From positions 434,001 to 498,000 of the forward strand of contig JAPEHQ010000021.1 in the NCBI GenBank assembly GCA_027405735.1: a stretch of DNA of 64,000 bases. Direction: 5' to 3'. Under the pieces are notes generated by a model that worked only from the letters and a program-made list of their open reading frames with translations, was not told the origin of the DNA and searched no databases. This DNA comes from Mucor racemosus (lineage: Eukaryota > Mucoromycota > Mucoromycetes > Mucorales > Mucoraceae). A program made the translations under genes and the position numbers. Positions 34,144-45,085 of the stretch are shown piece by piece. Every line of letters begins with the position of its first letter. The stretch's first letter is position 1.

Positions 34144-34464
34144 ATGAGTTTTAAGTTTTACAAAATAAGAAACTAATACTTGAAACTGCAGAAAACAAAG
34201 AAAAAAAGTCTATCCTTGTGAATATTGATCCAATTAATCTTCAATTATACATGATGATAGATTTAAATATATCCTGCATAAAAGGTTATATTTCTACTTT
34301 TACAGATCACTGTAAATTGAGAAAACCACCAGCAATACATGATATTTCTGTCCAATAAAACCACCTGTTGTGTCCTACATTTTCATGTTTGATGAATAAT
34401 ACTTAAAAAAGAATACAATTAAAGGAGAATGAGTAATGAATCCGTTCTTCAACTGTACAATAAA
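34144..34464. repeat. Unassigned sequence ending in repeat K fragment K3
   Basis: 34144-34370 has no recognisable content. 34373-34464 matches the first part of repeat K (GATGAATAATACTTAAAAAA, TGAGTAATGAATCCGTTCTT) and stops where an old LTR begins. Confidence 0.5.
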
Positions 34465-34527
34465 TGTTATGTCAATATTATATCCTAGGTGGCACATTCA
34501 AGGTCGCAGCCAATATTTGGTATTATA

Positions 34528-36166
34528 CAGTGACTCGCAAAACCCTTTCAATGATTTGGAAATCTGAATAAAAATAGCCATAACTTTCTCAGTTTTAATC
34601 GGAGATACATTAAACTTCTATTTTAAGTAGTTCAAACGTTTTCAAATTATTTGCAAAAAATTTGATCTAATTATTTAGAGTTCCGCAAAAACTATGCAAG
34701 TTTAAAAACGGGTACATCATTGAAAGGGTTTTGCACGCATTATCAAAAAAAAATTGAAGTTTATTTAAATGCAGTCAGTAATCGATACCGTAACCTTTTG
34801 CTTTAATGCAAGCTTTTATACGATTAGGCATACTCGAAATAACGTTTTGACATTCCTCAACTGTTATTTTGTCATACCAAATCTGTTGAGTTCTGTCCCA
34901 AATATCATTCATCCCTTTTGGGGGTGTATCGTATTCGTTTAGGCGGATTTTCAATAACCTCCACATATTTTCAATGGGATTAAGGTCTGGGGATTGTGCT
35001 GGCCATGGCATTACTTCATATTCTTTTGTTTTGAAGTGTTCTTTCATTAGATTGGAGGTGTGTTTAGAATCATTGTCTTGTTGAAGGAAAACCTGATTAC
35101 GGCGCAATTTTAATTTTTGACACATGTCGTCAATGGATTTCTCCAAATCATCATCCACAATAGTTCTGTATAGTTCGGAGTTCATATTACCTTCGATCTT
35201 GCACAACCAACCGACACCAGACCAAGAAATAGAACTCCAAATCATGATACGGCCACCACCATATTTTCTTGTTTTTTTCGTATGCTTTGGTTTCATCTCT
35301 TCGCTGTCTCTTTTCCAGCACCAAACTCGACCATCGGAGTTAAAACGGTTAGTTTTCGTCTCGTCGGTGAATATGACACGCTTCCAGTCCTCCGAAGTCC
35401 AATCAATCCTGTTCTTACACCAGCGGAGACGCTCCCTGGCATTAACATCACTTATTTCTGGTTTTTTTACCTTAGGTAATGCGCCTAAACCATTGCCCCG
35501 AAGAGCCCTACGTACAGTATCCGCACTGATATTAACGTGTAAATTACGGAGAAGCTCTGCCTTGACTTGTACCGCGTTATCCAAGCCACCTTTGGTAATT
35601 TTGTGGACACAATACCTCTTATCTGCAGTAGTCAGCTTACATGGTCGGCCTCCTTTAGGCTTTTCTCGGTCAGGACAGACCTTTTTTCCAATACGGGATA
35701 CTGTGGCTTGACTAACACCAACACGACGAGCAATTTTCGATACGGTATGACCCGAACTTAACAAAGAGATAACGTCATTACGTTTGGCATCTGGTACAGT
35801 TTTCATCTTGATGTTTTTGCTTCAAACTACTAGTAAAAATTGTAGGGTAAAAGTTGAAAAACATCTCATATATTTCCCGCATATTTCTCTGTTTTATAAG
35901 ATATCCAGCGTTAATGTACAAGTTGTGGGTTACAAAATTGTAATTTTAAGCCTGTGCGTGCAAAACCCTTTCAATGATGTACCCGTTTTTAAACTTGCAT
36001 AGTTTTTTCGGAACTTTAAATAATTAGATCAAATTTTTTGCAAATAATTTGAAAACGTTTGAACTACTTAAAATAGAAGTTTAATGTATCTCCGATTAAA
36101 ACTGAGAAAGTTATGGCTATTTTTATTCAGATTTCCAAATCATTGAAAGGGTTTTGCGAGTCACTG
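34528..36166 (-). mobile_element. Tc1/mariner-type transposon M3, structurally intact
   Basis: 1639 bases, with ends CAGTGACTCGCAAAACCC and its inverse, TA at 34526-34527 and 36167-36168, and terminal inverted repeats of about 210 bases with the same inner inverted motif as M1 and M2. It encodes an uninterrupted transposase on the minus strand. The only element of this type in the window that could be autonomous. Confidence 0.95.
34775..35806 (-). CDS. Tc1-like transposase, intact, 343 aa
   Basis: Length and motifs are those of Tc1/mariner transposases (usually about 340 residues). Residues 1-45 hold a helix-turn-helix (HTVSKIARRVGVSQATVSRI), followed by a GRPCK AT-hook-like linker near 53-57 and a second DNA-binding helix region around 60-115. 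The catalytic triad is D148 (IFTDETKTN), D244 (LQQDNDSKHT) and E279 (SPDLNPIENMW), with 34 residues between the last two, the DD34E spacing of Tc1 elements. The enzyme would cut and paste the element at TA sites using the terminal repeats. No stop or frameshift. The start ATG corresponds to 8083 in M1. Transcription must begin inside the right inverted repeat or just beyond it. Confidence 0.96.
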   Translation of the reverse strand: MKTVPDAKRNDVISLLSSGHTVSKIARRVGVSQATVSRIGKKVCPDREKPKGGRPCKLTTADKRYCVHKITKGGLDNAVQVKAELLRNLHVNISADTVRRALRGNGLGALPKVKKPEISDVNARERLRWCKNRIDWTSEDWKRVIFTDETKTNRFNSDGRVWCWKRDSEEMKPKHTKKTRKYGGGRIMIWSSISWSGVGWLCKIEGNMNSELYRTIVDDDLEKSIDDMCQKLKLRRNQVFLQQDNDSKHTSNLMKEHFKTKEYEVMPWPAQSPDLNPIENMWRLLKIRLNEYDTPPKGMNDIWDRTQQIWYDKITVEECQNVISSMPNRIKACIKAKGYGIDY

Positions 36167-36297
36167 TATATAGTAAACCAACAGGTGTCCACGTTGATTC
36201 ACATGCGTCTTATTAGTAAATTAGTGTCATGTTCTTAGATAGTAATTATGTGTAATAGTTATAATAAAAATTATCTAAATACATCCTCTGGAGGATG

Positions 36298-36795
36298 TAC
36301 AGTATATTGGCTCTTGTATGTATGGCTGTATGGCTCTACATCAACAACGTATTGAATTGTAGTATTGTCTTTAATCTATATTAATAAAAGCAAATGTAAT
36401 TTAAAAACCCATTCCAGTAAAAAATGCAATGGAAATTTGAGAACGGTATGATGATCATGTACAAACCAATTTGTGCCTATACGATCAGCTTATTATGCTT
36501 ATGGTCAGATTTTATTATTATGCACAGATAAGGATAACGATATGCTTCTGGGAAATTCTACTATTATGCACACATGGAATTAATGTCATGCACACGGACA
36601 GAATCTATAATTCTACACATACAGGCTTTTCTTTATGCTCGTGTGCAGTTTCTTTTGTTGTGCCCATGTGCATCTTGTTATCTTTTTAGTAATTATTCAG
36701 TGGGCGCAACAACTCATCAGGCTATACTGTGCAGCCCACCTGGGCACAACAAAATTATCTTGTGCAGCACAGGTCAGCCGTGTCGGTTTTCGAGG
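36298..36795 (+). repeat. W-type end unit, solitary inverted copy
   Basis: Reverse complement of 12866-13355, including the TTGTGCCCA/TGGGCACAA hairpin and the GCATAA motif cluster. It is not attached to the rest of a W repeat here: upstream is the truncated LTR L5 and downstream is unrelated sequence. Frames of 70-80 codons in it are shared by descent and look non-coding. Confidence 0.75.
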
Positions 36796-37384
36796 ATATT
36801 CAACAGCCAATTTTGAAGTCAATTCCATTTCTAACTCATGTTAAAATGTAATTCTTATAAATAGTCTTTTAAACCAAGACCTAGAAGCTCTTGGTTCTTT
36901 CTTTTACCATTAGTTTTTCTAGTAATAAAGCCTACGTTCTCCATGATAAATGTTACTAGTCTTTATTATTATTCTTTCTATAAATAAGATTGTATGTATC
37001 CATAAACTCTCAGGCCGTAGTGGCTTCTATATATAAATCCTCTAAATTTGTGATTTTATGGACTTTTTTTTTAATCCGGTTATATCACTTTATACTTTTC
37101 AAGTTAAATCCGTTATTAGGCTAATGATATTGTAGGTTGTATTTATGTTTTACTTAAAATAAGCCTTTGAATAATTAATAGCAATACAGTCGAACCTTAA
37201 TTTTTGTATGAAATTTCGATACCTGCATCTTATAGCTGCTTGGAATATTTAAACAACCAAGTCCGGGCTGTCCGGTAGCTTTTTCTAAAAATTTAAAGCT
37301 TTGTAATATCATTAGATGACCGCTTCCGGAGATTGTTCGGCTTTTTTTGGAAGAGAGACCATTGGCAAAAATATGAATCATATA
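36796..37384. other. Intergenic, possible decayed coding fragment
   Basis: No supported gene. A minus-strand 68-codon frame (37175-37381) reads MIHIFANGLSSKKSRTISGS.. and has no recognised relative. Confidence 0.4.
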
Positions 37385-37905
37385 CTACGTTGTATGTCCC
37401 CAAGTATCATATGTTATCACCTTCTACAGTATCAATTCATCTTACAATCTATTGATTACGACATGTATTGAAGTGCAAAGTCTTGATATCGGATATAAAA
37501 AACTCCTAGAATACTAAGTTTAATTCAATAATTACCAAGAATGCTTGGGCATCAATTATGATACCATATTAATTCATCCCAGCGGCTAATAAATCAAGTA
37601 TCTATCAAATCAACATCCAAGCACATTTAGCGCAGCTTTAAAACAAAGTAATTCGCAAGCTCTGCAAGAACGGTTAAATTATGATTGATCCATTTCAACC
37701 CATAGATTATTATCAAACAGATCTAATGGCTCAATAGTGCCTTAAATTACATCTCAGGATCTCAATGTCAAATCAATATAAAAAGCCATGCTTTTATATC
37801 TAAATAAACGATATCTTGTTTTTATCATACAGTTGAAGAACTGATTCATTACTCATCCTCTTTTAATTGTATTCTTTTTTAAGTATTATTCATCAAACCT
37901 GCAAA
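37385..37905 (-). repeat. Dispersed repeat K, copy K2 (no solo LTR)
   Basis: Inverted counterpart of 17975-18730 without the LTR L1; the site TTCTTGCAGAGCTTGCG (reverse strand) near 37656-37672 is uninterrupted. Confidence 0.72.
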
Positions 37906-37914
37906 TACACGACA

Positions 37915-38125
37915 AGGCTAAACCTTTTGCAATTCTGCGGATCAGCGCTAGAAGTACCTGCCATCATTGCAACGGAAGATCATTTCGATTCATATTCGTT
38001 GAGAAGAACTGATGGGCTTGCTGATCTTAGTAGGTGTAAGTAGCAGGTAACCAACTTGTTGCTCGAACTGGCTGAACATACAATGACCCGTGGATGCTGA
38101 TAATAGTTTTGGTGTCGAGCCGGGA
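37915..38125 (+). repeat. Dispersed repeat P, copy P1
   Basis: CTTTTGCAATTCTGCGGATC, TTGCAACGGAAG, GCTGATCTTAGTAGGTGTAA, GGTAACCAACTTGTTGCTCG and TGGATGCTG recur with about 80 percent identity at 62665-62865. No coding frame is obvious. It ends with TCGAGCCGG.TTTGC.AGCCAAATTTACTA, which is also found near 45218. Confidence 0.65.
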
Positions 38126-39169
38126 TTTGCTAGCCAAATTTACTAGTATGCATATCATATAGTATGCATTAATCAAAAAGGAAAAAATTTGCTAGTGTCG
38201 TGATAATAATAATGTAATGAGACAAATACAGTTATAAGTTTAAAGACAACGTTTATTAAGTTTGTTGACATTTAAGATCTAATATTTATACTATTATGAC
38301 TGTGTAACAAAAGAGTTAAAACTTCTACGGCACTAGACATATGCAAAACTTACTAAGAAAAAAAAAGTAGAATCATCATATTCGATGAGAAGCAAGGTCA
38401 TCGGAAATTCTCTTTCGAAATTCATATCCTAATACCAAAGGGCTTCCCCTTTGGCAGGTTTGAACTCACGAATATGTGTGTCGCACTCAATTTGTAGCAC
38501 ATGCGTTACCCGTTAACCTTGTCACTCTCCTTTGGTCTACAATTTTCATTCCCATACATGTGAACATGTATTTGTCAGTTTGTCATTCACTGTTTGGGAA
38601 ATGCAGCAAATTAAGGTGTATTTTTTTTTGGAAATGATAATAGAGCTTTCCAGAAATTGGTAGTCGAAATCACCTGAAAAAATGCCAATTTGTGATGGAT
38701 ATAAACAAAATTCAATGTTAATACATTAATATTAATCCGTATAACACAAAAACTGAATATGGATGAATTTAAAGCAATATTTGCCAAAATGGGAGTTAGA
38801 TAGTGTAATAGCATGAGCTACAACGTACAGAAACTCAACTGATATTCCACAGATGCGATTGCATTGGAAAATTCAGTTTTTAGGCGTAGAAACACCTAGA
38901 ATTATACTGGAAAAACCAAAGTACGCATTATTCATCAAACAAAAGACAGACACCAACTTTCCAATCCATCAGTGCTAAATGCAGATATCAATTATATAAT
39001 CTCTACCAATGCAAAATAGACAAATAGTAATATGATATACTGTATGAATCAATCCGTTTGACAATTATAATCAATGGTAATAATAATAATAATGATAATG
39101 ATAATAATAGGACCAAGTTTTTAAGTAATAACAAAAAACTACCAACAGTATGCTGGTAAATTTTAATTT
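38126..39169. other. Intergenic with a tRNA-like fragment
   Basis: Contains the tRNA-like sequence listed separately at 38430-38530 and an AT-rich (TAA/TGA)n microsatellite at about 39072-39110. No protein-coding gene seen. Confidence 0.45.
38430..38530 (-). repeat. Possible tRNA-derived SINE fragment
   Basis: On the minus strand, AAGGTTAACGGGTAACGC resembles a pol III A box and GAGTTCAAACC a B box, about 45 bases apart. They are followed by a strong hairpin CCAAAGGGGAAGCCCTTTGG. Acceptor-stem pairing is absent, so it is not a working tRNA. Confidence 0.35.
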
Positions 39170-39559
39170 AATACACTATCGTTCAATATGACCGAATATT
39201 AATGAATCAGAGAAAATACAACTGGCACAGTAAATAAATAACTGATACTCAATGTAAAATGAGGTCACGATTGATAAAAGGTGCTTTCATCGTGTGGTCA
39301 AAATTGCGACATTTTGATGGATAGAAATTACAGGTCCAAGATATTGCGTTTGCTTCCGGATTTTCAAAAGGGTTCAAAAGCATTCTTCATTAATAAACTC
39401 AACTAGATGTTGAATACTCACCATATGCGATTATTAGTATCATTTTGTCTTTTATTTAATTGCTGTATTATTAAAAATCAAGCTTTTCATAGCATATAAT
39501 AATGACAGTAGGATATTTCTAATTTCAGATTAATATTTATCATAAGACGGGTTGATAAT

Positions 39560-40312
39560 ACGTTTGATACTACCGTAGATGAAACCAGTCAATTTAGTTT
39601 ATGGGATTTAAATGAAAATACCGAGGAACTATTTGTACACACTTAAGTTGGTTCTGGTAAAGCATTGCTGTTTAAATATAGACAATGAATAACTAGAAAA
39701 TAAAGTTAAAACTAGATATATTTATTGAGTATATTGTAGGTAAAAAAGATAATGAATCCATCTCGAACGACATCAGGATTCAAGGTACTTATATGTTTTG
39801 GAAACGTGGATATAGAGTCTAGAATACAGCGTGTATGAAGAATGATATCATAGTCTTGAGGAACTAGTTGATTACAACATGATGATATACTAGATTGGCC
39901 AGAGCAGGTTTAGTAGGATAATACGACCAAGTTAAGTATATAGGATGTTCATGCTTGATTAACTTTAGACAGTGAATGTTTATACAAATGGAATAGCTGA
40001 ATTCCATTTCCAGGAACGAGTTCATGATTGGCTCACTTCAGGATCTCAGGCTACACCATTTCATCATAGACTACATGTAACATAACTGAATGAAATAAAA
40101 TTGGCATACATCATTATCACCTCATACTCATTATTCTATGCTAAGAATCATGTCTAAATAACCCTTTGAGCACTTCTACTAGTAATACATGTACCCAGTC
40201 TAGTCTATGTCCTAAACAATTGCGTAAATTGGTTTGGGGAAAAGAGGGTAAAAAGGCGGCAATAGGTTCCAGTGATGGCCATGTTTATGTTTATGACATT
40301 GGAGAGGTAAGG
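39560..40312 (+). pseudogene. Cytoplasmic dynein intermediate chain fragment, copy W3
   Basis: Reads VDNTFDTTVDETSQFSLWDL then NENTEELFVHT, a stop, VGSGKALLFK; after a 520-base interruption near 39675-40200 it reads LRKLVWGKEGKKAAIGSSDG and HVYVYDIGE, followed by GTAAGG, a good splice donor. This tracks the last WD repeats of dynein intermediate chains ('TVDG.G..DLWDLN.DTE', 'ALNK..W...GK.AA.GSS.G..YVYD.GE'). The retained donor indicates a genomic-DNA copy rather than a processed transcript. The downstream C-terminal exon is absent. Confidence 0.68.
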
Positions 40313-41694
40313 ATAAAACTTAATGTAAATTACCTCTAGCGGAATAATTATCAAGTAAGACTATATTATCATCAAATAAACTACCGCATAATATTAACAT
40401 GTATAAAACAGGTTTATAGTAATAAGCTTGAATCAAGTGGCGGGTACCGCATTGTAAATCCTTAAAAAAGTTCTGGAGTATTATAAAACCTCTTATTTTT
40501 AAGACTTACAAGGCTTATAAGCGGAATATTAATTTCAAATATTATTCTTGTCCAGATCATCAATTTTGACATTTTTTAATTTTTTTTTTCTGATTTTGCA
40601 AATCTAGAGTTAATTATACTACTAATTATAAAAACAAAAAATGTACAAATATACCGAATTTAGCGCTCTATTTGCTCAATAAAAAATAACAAACCGTTTT
40701 ATTGCAAAATACTACATGAAAATCCTTTAATCAAAATCATGAGTGCTGGTAAGGGTAAAATGAGCCCCGAAAATGTCCGCTAAAAAAACTGAATTTTCAG
40801 ACCGTACGTGGTTAAATATAAGAGAAGTAAAAAAAAAACGTATTTTCATTTAAAGCTTAGAACCTTAGATATATACCAATAGTATAAAAGACTTAGTCGT
40901 TCGATCGTGCTATGCTCAAGTATGGCGTCGCTCTACGGGCTCGCTTTTGCAATTTTTTAATGACTGTATGATACTGTATGGCAGACAGTTTTTCTAGTAG
41001 AAAAATGTATGTTTCTATGATAGCAGATATTGCCTATTTTGTTTAGTTTATGGGTTGATGCGCTGTAATTCTGCTTTTACATTTTACATTGACTGAATGT
41101 GCAATTTAGAAGGGTTTTAATTGCGCTGAATAATGTAAAGCCCTGCAAATCTTTTTCTAAGTGTGTTGTTTCTCTCTTTTTGCTTTCACATTCCAAGGAT
41201 ATATTCACCGTTTGATAAGGCATATCAGACTATTATCAAGCTGGTATTCTTTTCTTGTATCTGAATACGCATGATGACATAGGGGATTAATGTTTTTGAT
41301 ATAAGTAGCAGTCGTTATATTAGAGGCTGATATTTTTATTTATAATTAACCGCATTCTAAGATCAAATAGCATTATTTACTACTGTATTGTTGGACGTAT
41401 TTCTTAATTACCAGATCAAATCGAAGGTAATGATATTTATATCTACTCAATAAAAATCTAGAACTGGCTACAAATCCACGAAATCTTCCAGAAAAGTGAT
41501 AAAATTTCAAATGATATAGAAACAAACTAAAAAGGATAATCTAATGTCTTGCCTAATAACCATAGTTATGATCGTCGCTATACTTGAAAACAAATCTTTT
41601 TATAGCTGACAATCGTAAATTAAAATAGGAAGTTTAAAGAAGGTTAATTTGTTTAAATTTTATGAGTGATAACGTAACATCGCAACATCTATAA

Positions 41695-41916
41695 TGTTAT
41701 GTCAATACTCATCCTAGGTCTCACATCCAAGGTCACAACAGTCTATAATTAGTGTTACAGTAAATCAATGCGGATCATTGACTTACATCATATTCTTAGA
41801 TAGTAAAACCCTAGTAATAGTTATAATTAGTGTATATAAATACATCCAAAGGATGTATTGTTAATAAAAGGGAATATTCTGGCAAGATTATTTATATAGA
41901 CTCTTTTGACATTTCA
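41695..41916 (+). mobile_element. Solo LTR, family L, copy L4
   Basis: TGTTATGTCAATACTCATCC to TTTTGACATTTCA, 222 bases. Perfect duplication TATAA at 41690-41694 and 41917-41921. Inserted in repeat W3; copy W2 has the empty site at about 13476-13482. Confidence 0.95.
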
Positions 41917-42055
41917 TATAATTTTAGATTTTGCTTGCATATACATTTAAGCAGTAAGTGCTATTTACGTTTATGATCGAGCAAAAACCATTGTTGCTTT
42001 AAACATCATTATAGCTATAAAGATATTTACAAATAATGATAATCGTAAATACAGT

Positions 42056-43477
42056 AGTCGCGCTATATAAGGCTGTGCCAAAAAAAATTTAGTCTTTACA
42101 AAGCGACACATGATATGACCAAAATTTTAATATTTACATTATAATCTTTTTTTAAATTTTAATTTTTAGAATTTGTCGCACAGTATAGTGGTTTTTATAT
42201 CAATATTGTTAAGCCAAGGTTCCGAGTTCGGCTCTCAGCTGTTGCACTTTTGGCTCTTGCTAAGTTGGTGGTATTTGTAGTTTTTTCTTTCCCTGAAAAA
42301 CATAACTCGAATCGCATAATTTAGGAACAATTAATGGAGATATTTTTATTGGTTTTATTTTTAACACAAAAAAGTGTTTTTCTGTTAATGTTCACGAGGA
42401 GCAAAATAATCGCAAAGATCAGATTGCTTTAATATTTCTAGATCTTCAGATGATGTCTAAGATTAACCTGACTACCAAACAAAATTGATACTTGTAGTTT
42501 AATACACTACATCATATTCGGATAATGGGAATTGATGAGGTGAAAAGGAAGGTACTAAAGGATGATCTGTGCGTCCCGACATAACAGGTATGAAAAATAG
42601 CCTTAATACATAAATTAGACTGTTTTATATATCACAGTCATCAGCATTATATAAGGCTATCCTCTCTATAAGGCTGAAAATCCCTTCCAAAAAGTTAACC
42701 TTATATAGCACAAGTCTAGCAACTAGGACAAACGTCCCCTCTATGTTTGCTTTTTTTTAATTGCCGTCCTTCTACTTATCTATTATTTAATTTTTCTAGA
42801 TTTATGCAATATTGAGAAATTTGACTATATTCTTTTTCTTTTGGATATATTGCTGCTATTTTTTGGGTATCAGCTGAAATTTGTTTTACAAAAAAAAATC
42901 TTTATTTTTGATTGAGATATAAAGAAAATTCTGTTATTTTTGCTCTACTGTATATCATGTAATTATGCTAGATATGATAACACATAAACTGACTTTATTC
43001 ACGAAAAATAAAATATAATTAAATTTTTTAATAGGAACATAATTAATAGGTACAAAATAGCGCTACGTAGATATACAAAATTGATAATAATGTCCACTTA
43101 ATATATATTTGCTTTCACAAATAATTGCAAAATCACGGTATACACGTACAGTATATCAAAAGCATTAAAATCGTTAACCAAGGCCATCCTCTGGAACTCT
43201 AAATTGGACCAAACAACAAATTTCACCCTTGATTAAATGCTCAATAGGATTTTATTTTCATCGTAATTGTATCACAATTGTCGTTAAGAAAAAATAATGT
43301 AAAACTACACCTTCTTTTGTTTTGCTAAGTTTTAAAGTTTACAACCTATTTGACTTGTTGTCGTACTTTCGGATGAAACGCTCCATAAGTCAAAATGTAT
43401 TTTGACATTATCCAATTTGAATTTTTAAAAAAAAACAATAATTTTTATATTTTTCAATCTTCTAAATCAAAGCGTGC
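42056..43477. other. Intergenic AT-rich sequence
   Basis: No protein-coding gene. The word CTATATAAGGCTG occurs near 42063 and in variants around 42647-42715. A possible tRNA-like piece is listed separately. Confidence 0.45.
42168..42240 (+). repeat. tRNA-like fragment (possible SINE head)
   Basis: GTCGCACAGTATAGTGG resembles the 5' half of tRNA-Asp/His-type genes with an A box, and GGTTCCGAGTTCGGC about 40 bases later resembles a B box. Stems do not close, so not a functional tRNA. Confidence 0.25.
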
Positions 43478-45085
43478 TCTCTTTTCTATAACTACCTCAT
43501 ATTAAAAAATTTTAGGACATACTTTAGACACTACTAAACAGATATAAATTGGTCGCATTATGCTACCTATCCCTAATTTTATTTTATATCTCACCAAAGA
43601 CTCAAAAACGCGTAAAATTCACTGCTTTTTCCTTGAAAACTGGGTCTCACTTTTCATCCCTGATCTACTTTTTGTTTTCACTAAATAACACCAAGAAAAC
43701 ATTATATGCCAATGTACCTGAGATGTTCAGCTTTACTCCAAAAATGAGTATCCGGAAATATCCTATTTTTTGCAGTTGGTATTAATTTTTCAGTGCTAAT
43801 GTTTCGGATTTTTTACGCGTATTTCACTGCTAATGGATTGAAAACTTTGAGGCTTCATATCTCTAGAAAAAATTAAGCTATACTAACACTTTTTAATAAT
43901 AAAACTAGCTTCTTTTGAAGTGCTCTATAACATATTTTAATATAAAAAAAGTCTGAGCACTTTTATTTTTTTTTCATTTTTTGGCATTTTTGTAATGAAT
44001 TTCAGAGTGTTCGTAAATTGAGTAGCAGCTTTTTTTTTTACTCATATCATCGAGCTCGTTGAGCTCTCTCGGATCCAATTTAGTTTTTTTCAAAATAATG
44101 ATTTTTCGTGGAGATATCCTCAAAAATCCATACAAAAATATATTTTCTTTTCGAGCTCCCATTTTTCCCTTGTATATCATCGTCCCAAATTCTGAATCTG
44201 AAAAAAATTGGACAAAAATCTTGTTTTCTCTACGGAAAATGCAGCTAAAAGATTCCGCAATAGCCCGATCGATAGATAATTTTTTTGCGCATCATTCCCA
44301 TTTCTTAGATTTTAAATATATTTATCAAAAGTAATGTGTATCTTCAAAAAACCTTCAAATTTTCAGTTGCATTTTATGCCAAATTTAATCTGAAATGCTT
44401 GTTTGATTTTTTTTAGATGGATGCAGAATCTAAAACTGTACAAAAACTGTTTAATATGCTAGGTAGACTTGCTTTGCAGTTCATGAACATTTAAATTTTT
44501 TTCTTTTTTGATTCATTTTTCGTCCTTTTTTTTAAAATAAATTTTGGAACCCCGTTATGATAGGTTTTAAGCTATGACAAGAACTATTATTTTAATTATC
44601 TCGAGGAAAAATCAATATTTTTTGCTGCAACAAAAAATACAGAGTAGCTTAGAGTTGGATATTCAGATATTATTTGAAATTTTTATATAATCAAATAATG
44701 GTTCAAAATTGATTTTTGAAGTTGCCTTTAATGCATAGCAGATGGACAAAGAACATATCTTGATTTCATTAGTTAACAACTGTTTTTGAAGGATTTTTGG
44801 GCACGTTCTTGAAAAAAAAGTCTTTTCTTCTGCTTGAAAGAAATTTAGTAACCGGAAAAACACTTCAAATCAAAAAAAAAAAAAAAAAAAAAATATAATA
44901 AAGCTGTAACAACATCCAGTTCTATAATTTTAGCATCTCATTAATTTGCTAGTTAAATTGTAGGAATCAAGCACACCATTTTTCCAAGCGAATCTTGTGA
45001 TTCAGAAGGCCATTTAATATTAGAAATAGTGCTAAATCAGCCAAAATCCGCATATAATACGGCAATGCCAGCTACCGAAATTAAC
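43478..45085 (-). repeat. Family A repeat, copy A4 (longest in window)
   Basis: 43478-44660 matches A1-A3, and 44660-45085 matches 62165-62605 in inverted orientation, showing that the family is at least 1.6 kb long. On the minus strand a 68-codon frame (43974-44180) reads MIYKGKMGARKENIFLYGFL then RISPRKIIILKKTKLDPREL and NELDDMSKKK, like the frame in A2. An A-run of about 23 lies at 44872-44894. Confidence 0.78.

Larger units (their letters stand above)
34465..36297 (+). mobile_element. Old solo LTR L5, split by transposon M3 and truncated
   Basis: 34465-34527 (TGTTATGTCAATATTATATC..TTGGTATTA) and 36167-36297 (TGTTCTTAGATAGT, ATAGTTATAAT, ATCTAAATACATCC) are the two parts of a diverged family L LTR. 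Between them lies the complete M3 transposon with TA duplication. The 3' end is missing; a W end unit starts near 36298. Divergence from L2-L4 suggests greater age. Confidence 0.75.
39170..42055 (+). repeat. Dynein-fragment repeat, copy W3, with insertions
   Basis: 39170-39420 matches 12130-12400 inverted. 39540-40310 holds dynein intermediate chain coding pieces on the plus strand, separated by about 520 extra bases. 40320-40990 matches 10945-11780 and 14150-15000 inverted. 41100-42055 matches 13370-14100 inverted, interrupted by solo LTR L4 at 41695-41916. It stops near 42055 without an end unit. Confidence 0.78.

Noticed and set aside
35124..35711. 195-codon plus-strand frame inside M3
   Set aside because: Antisense shadow of the intact transposase; composition and motifs support only the minus-strand frame.
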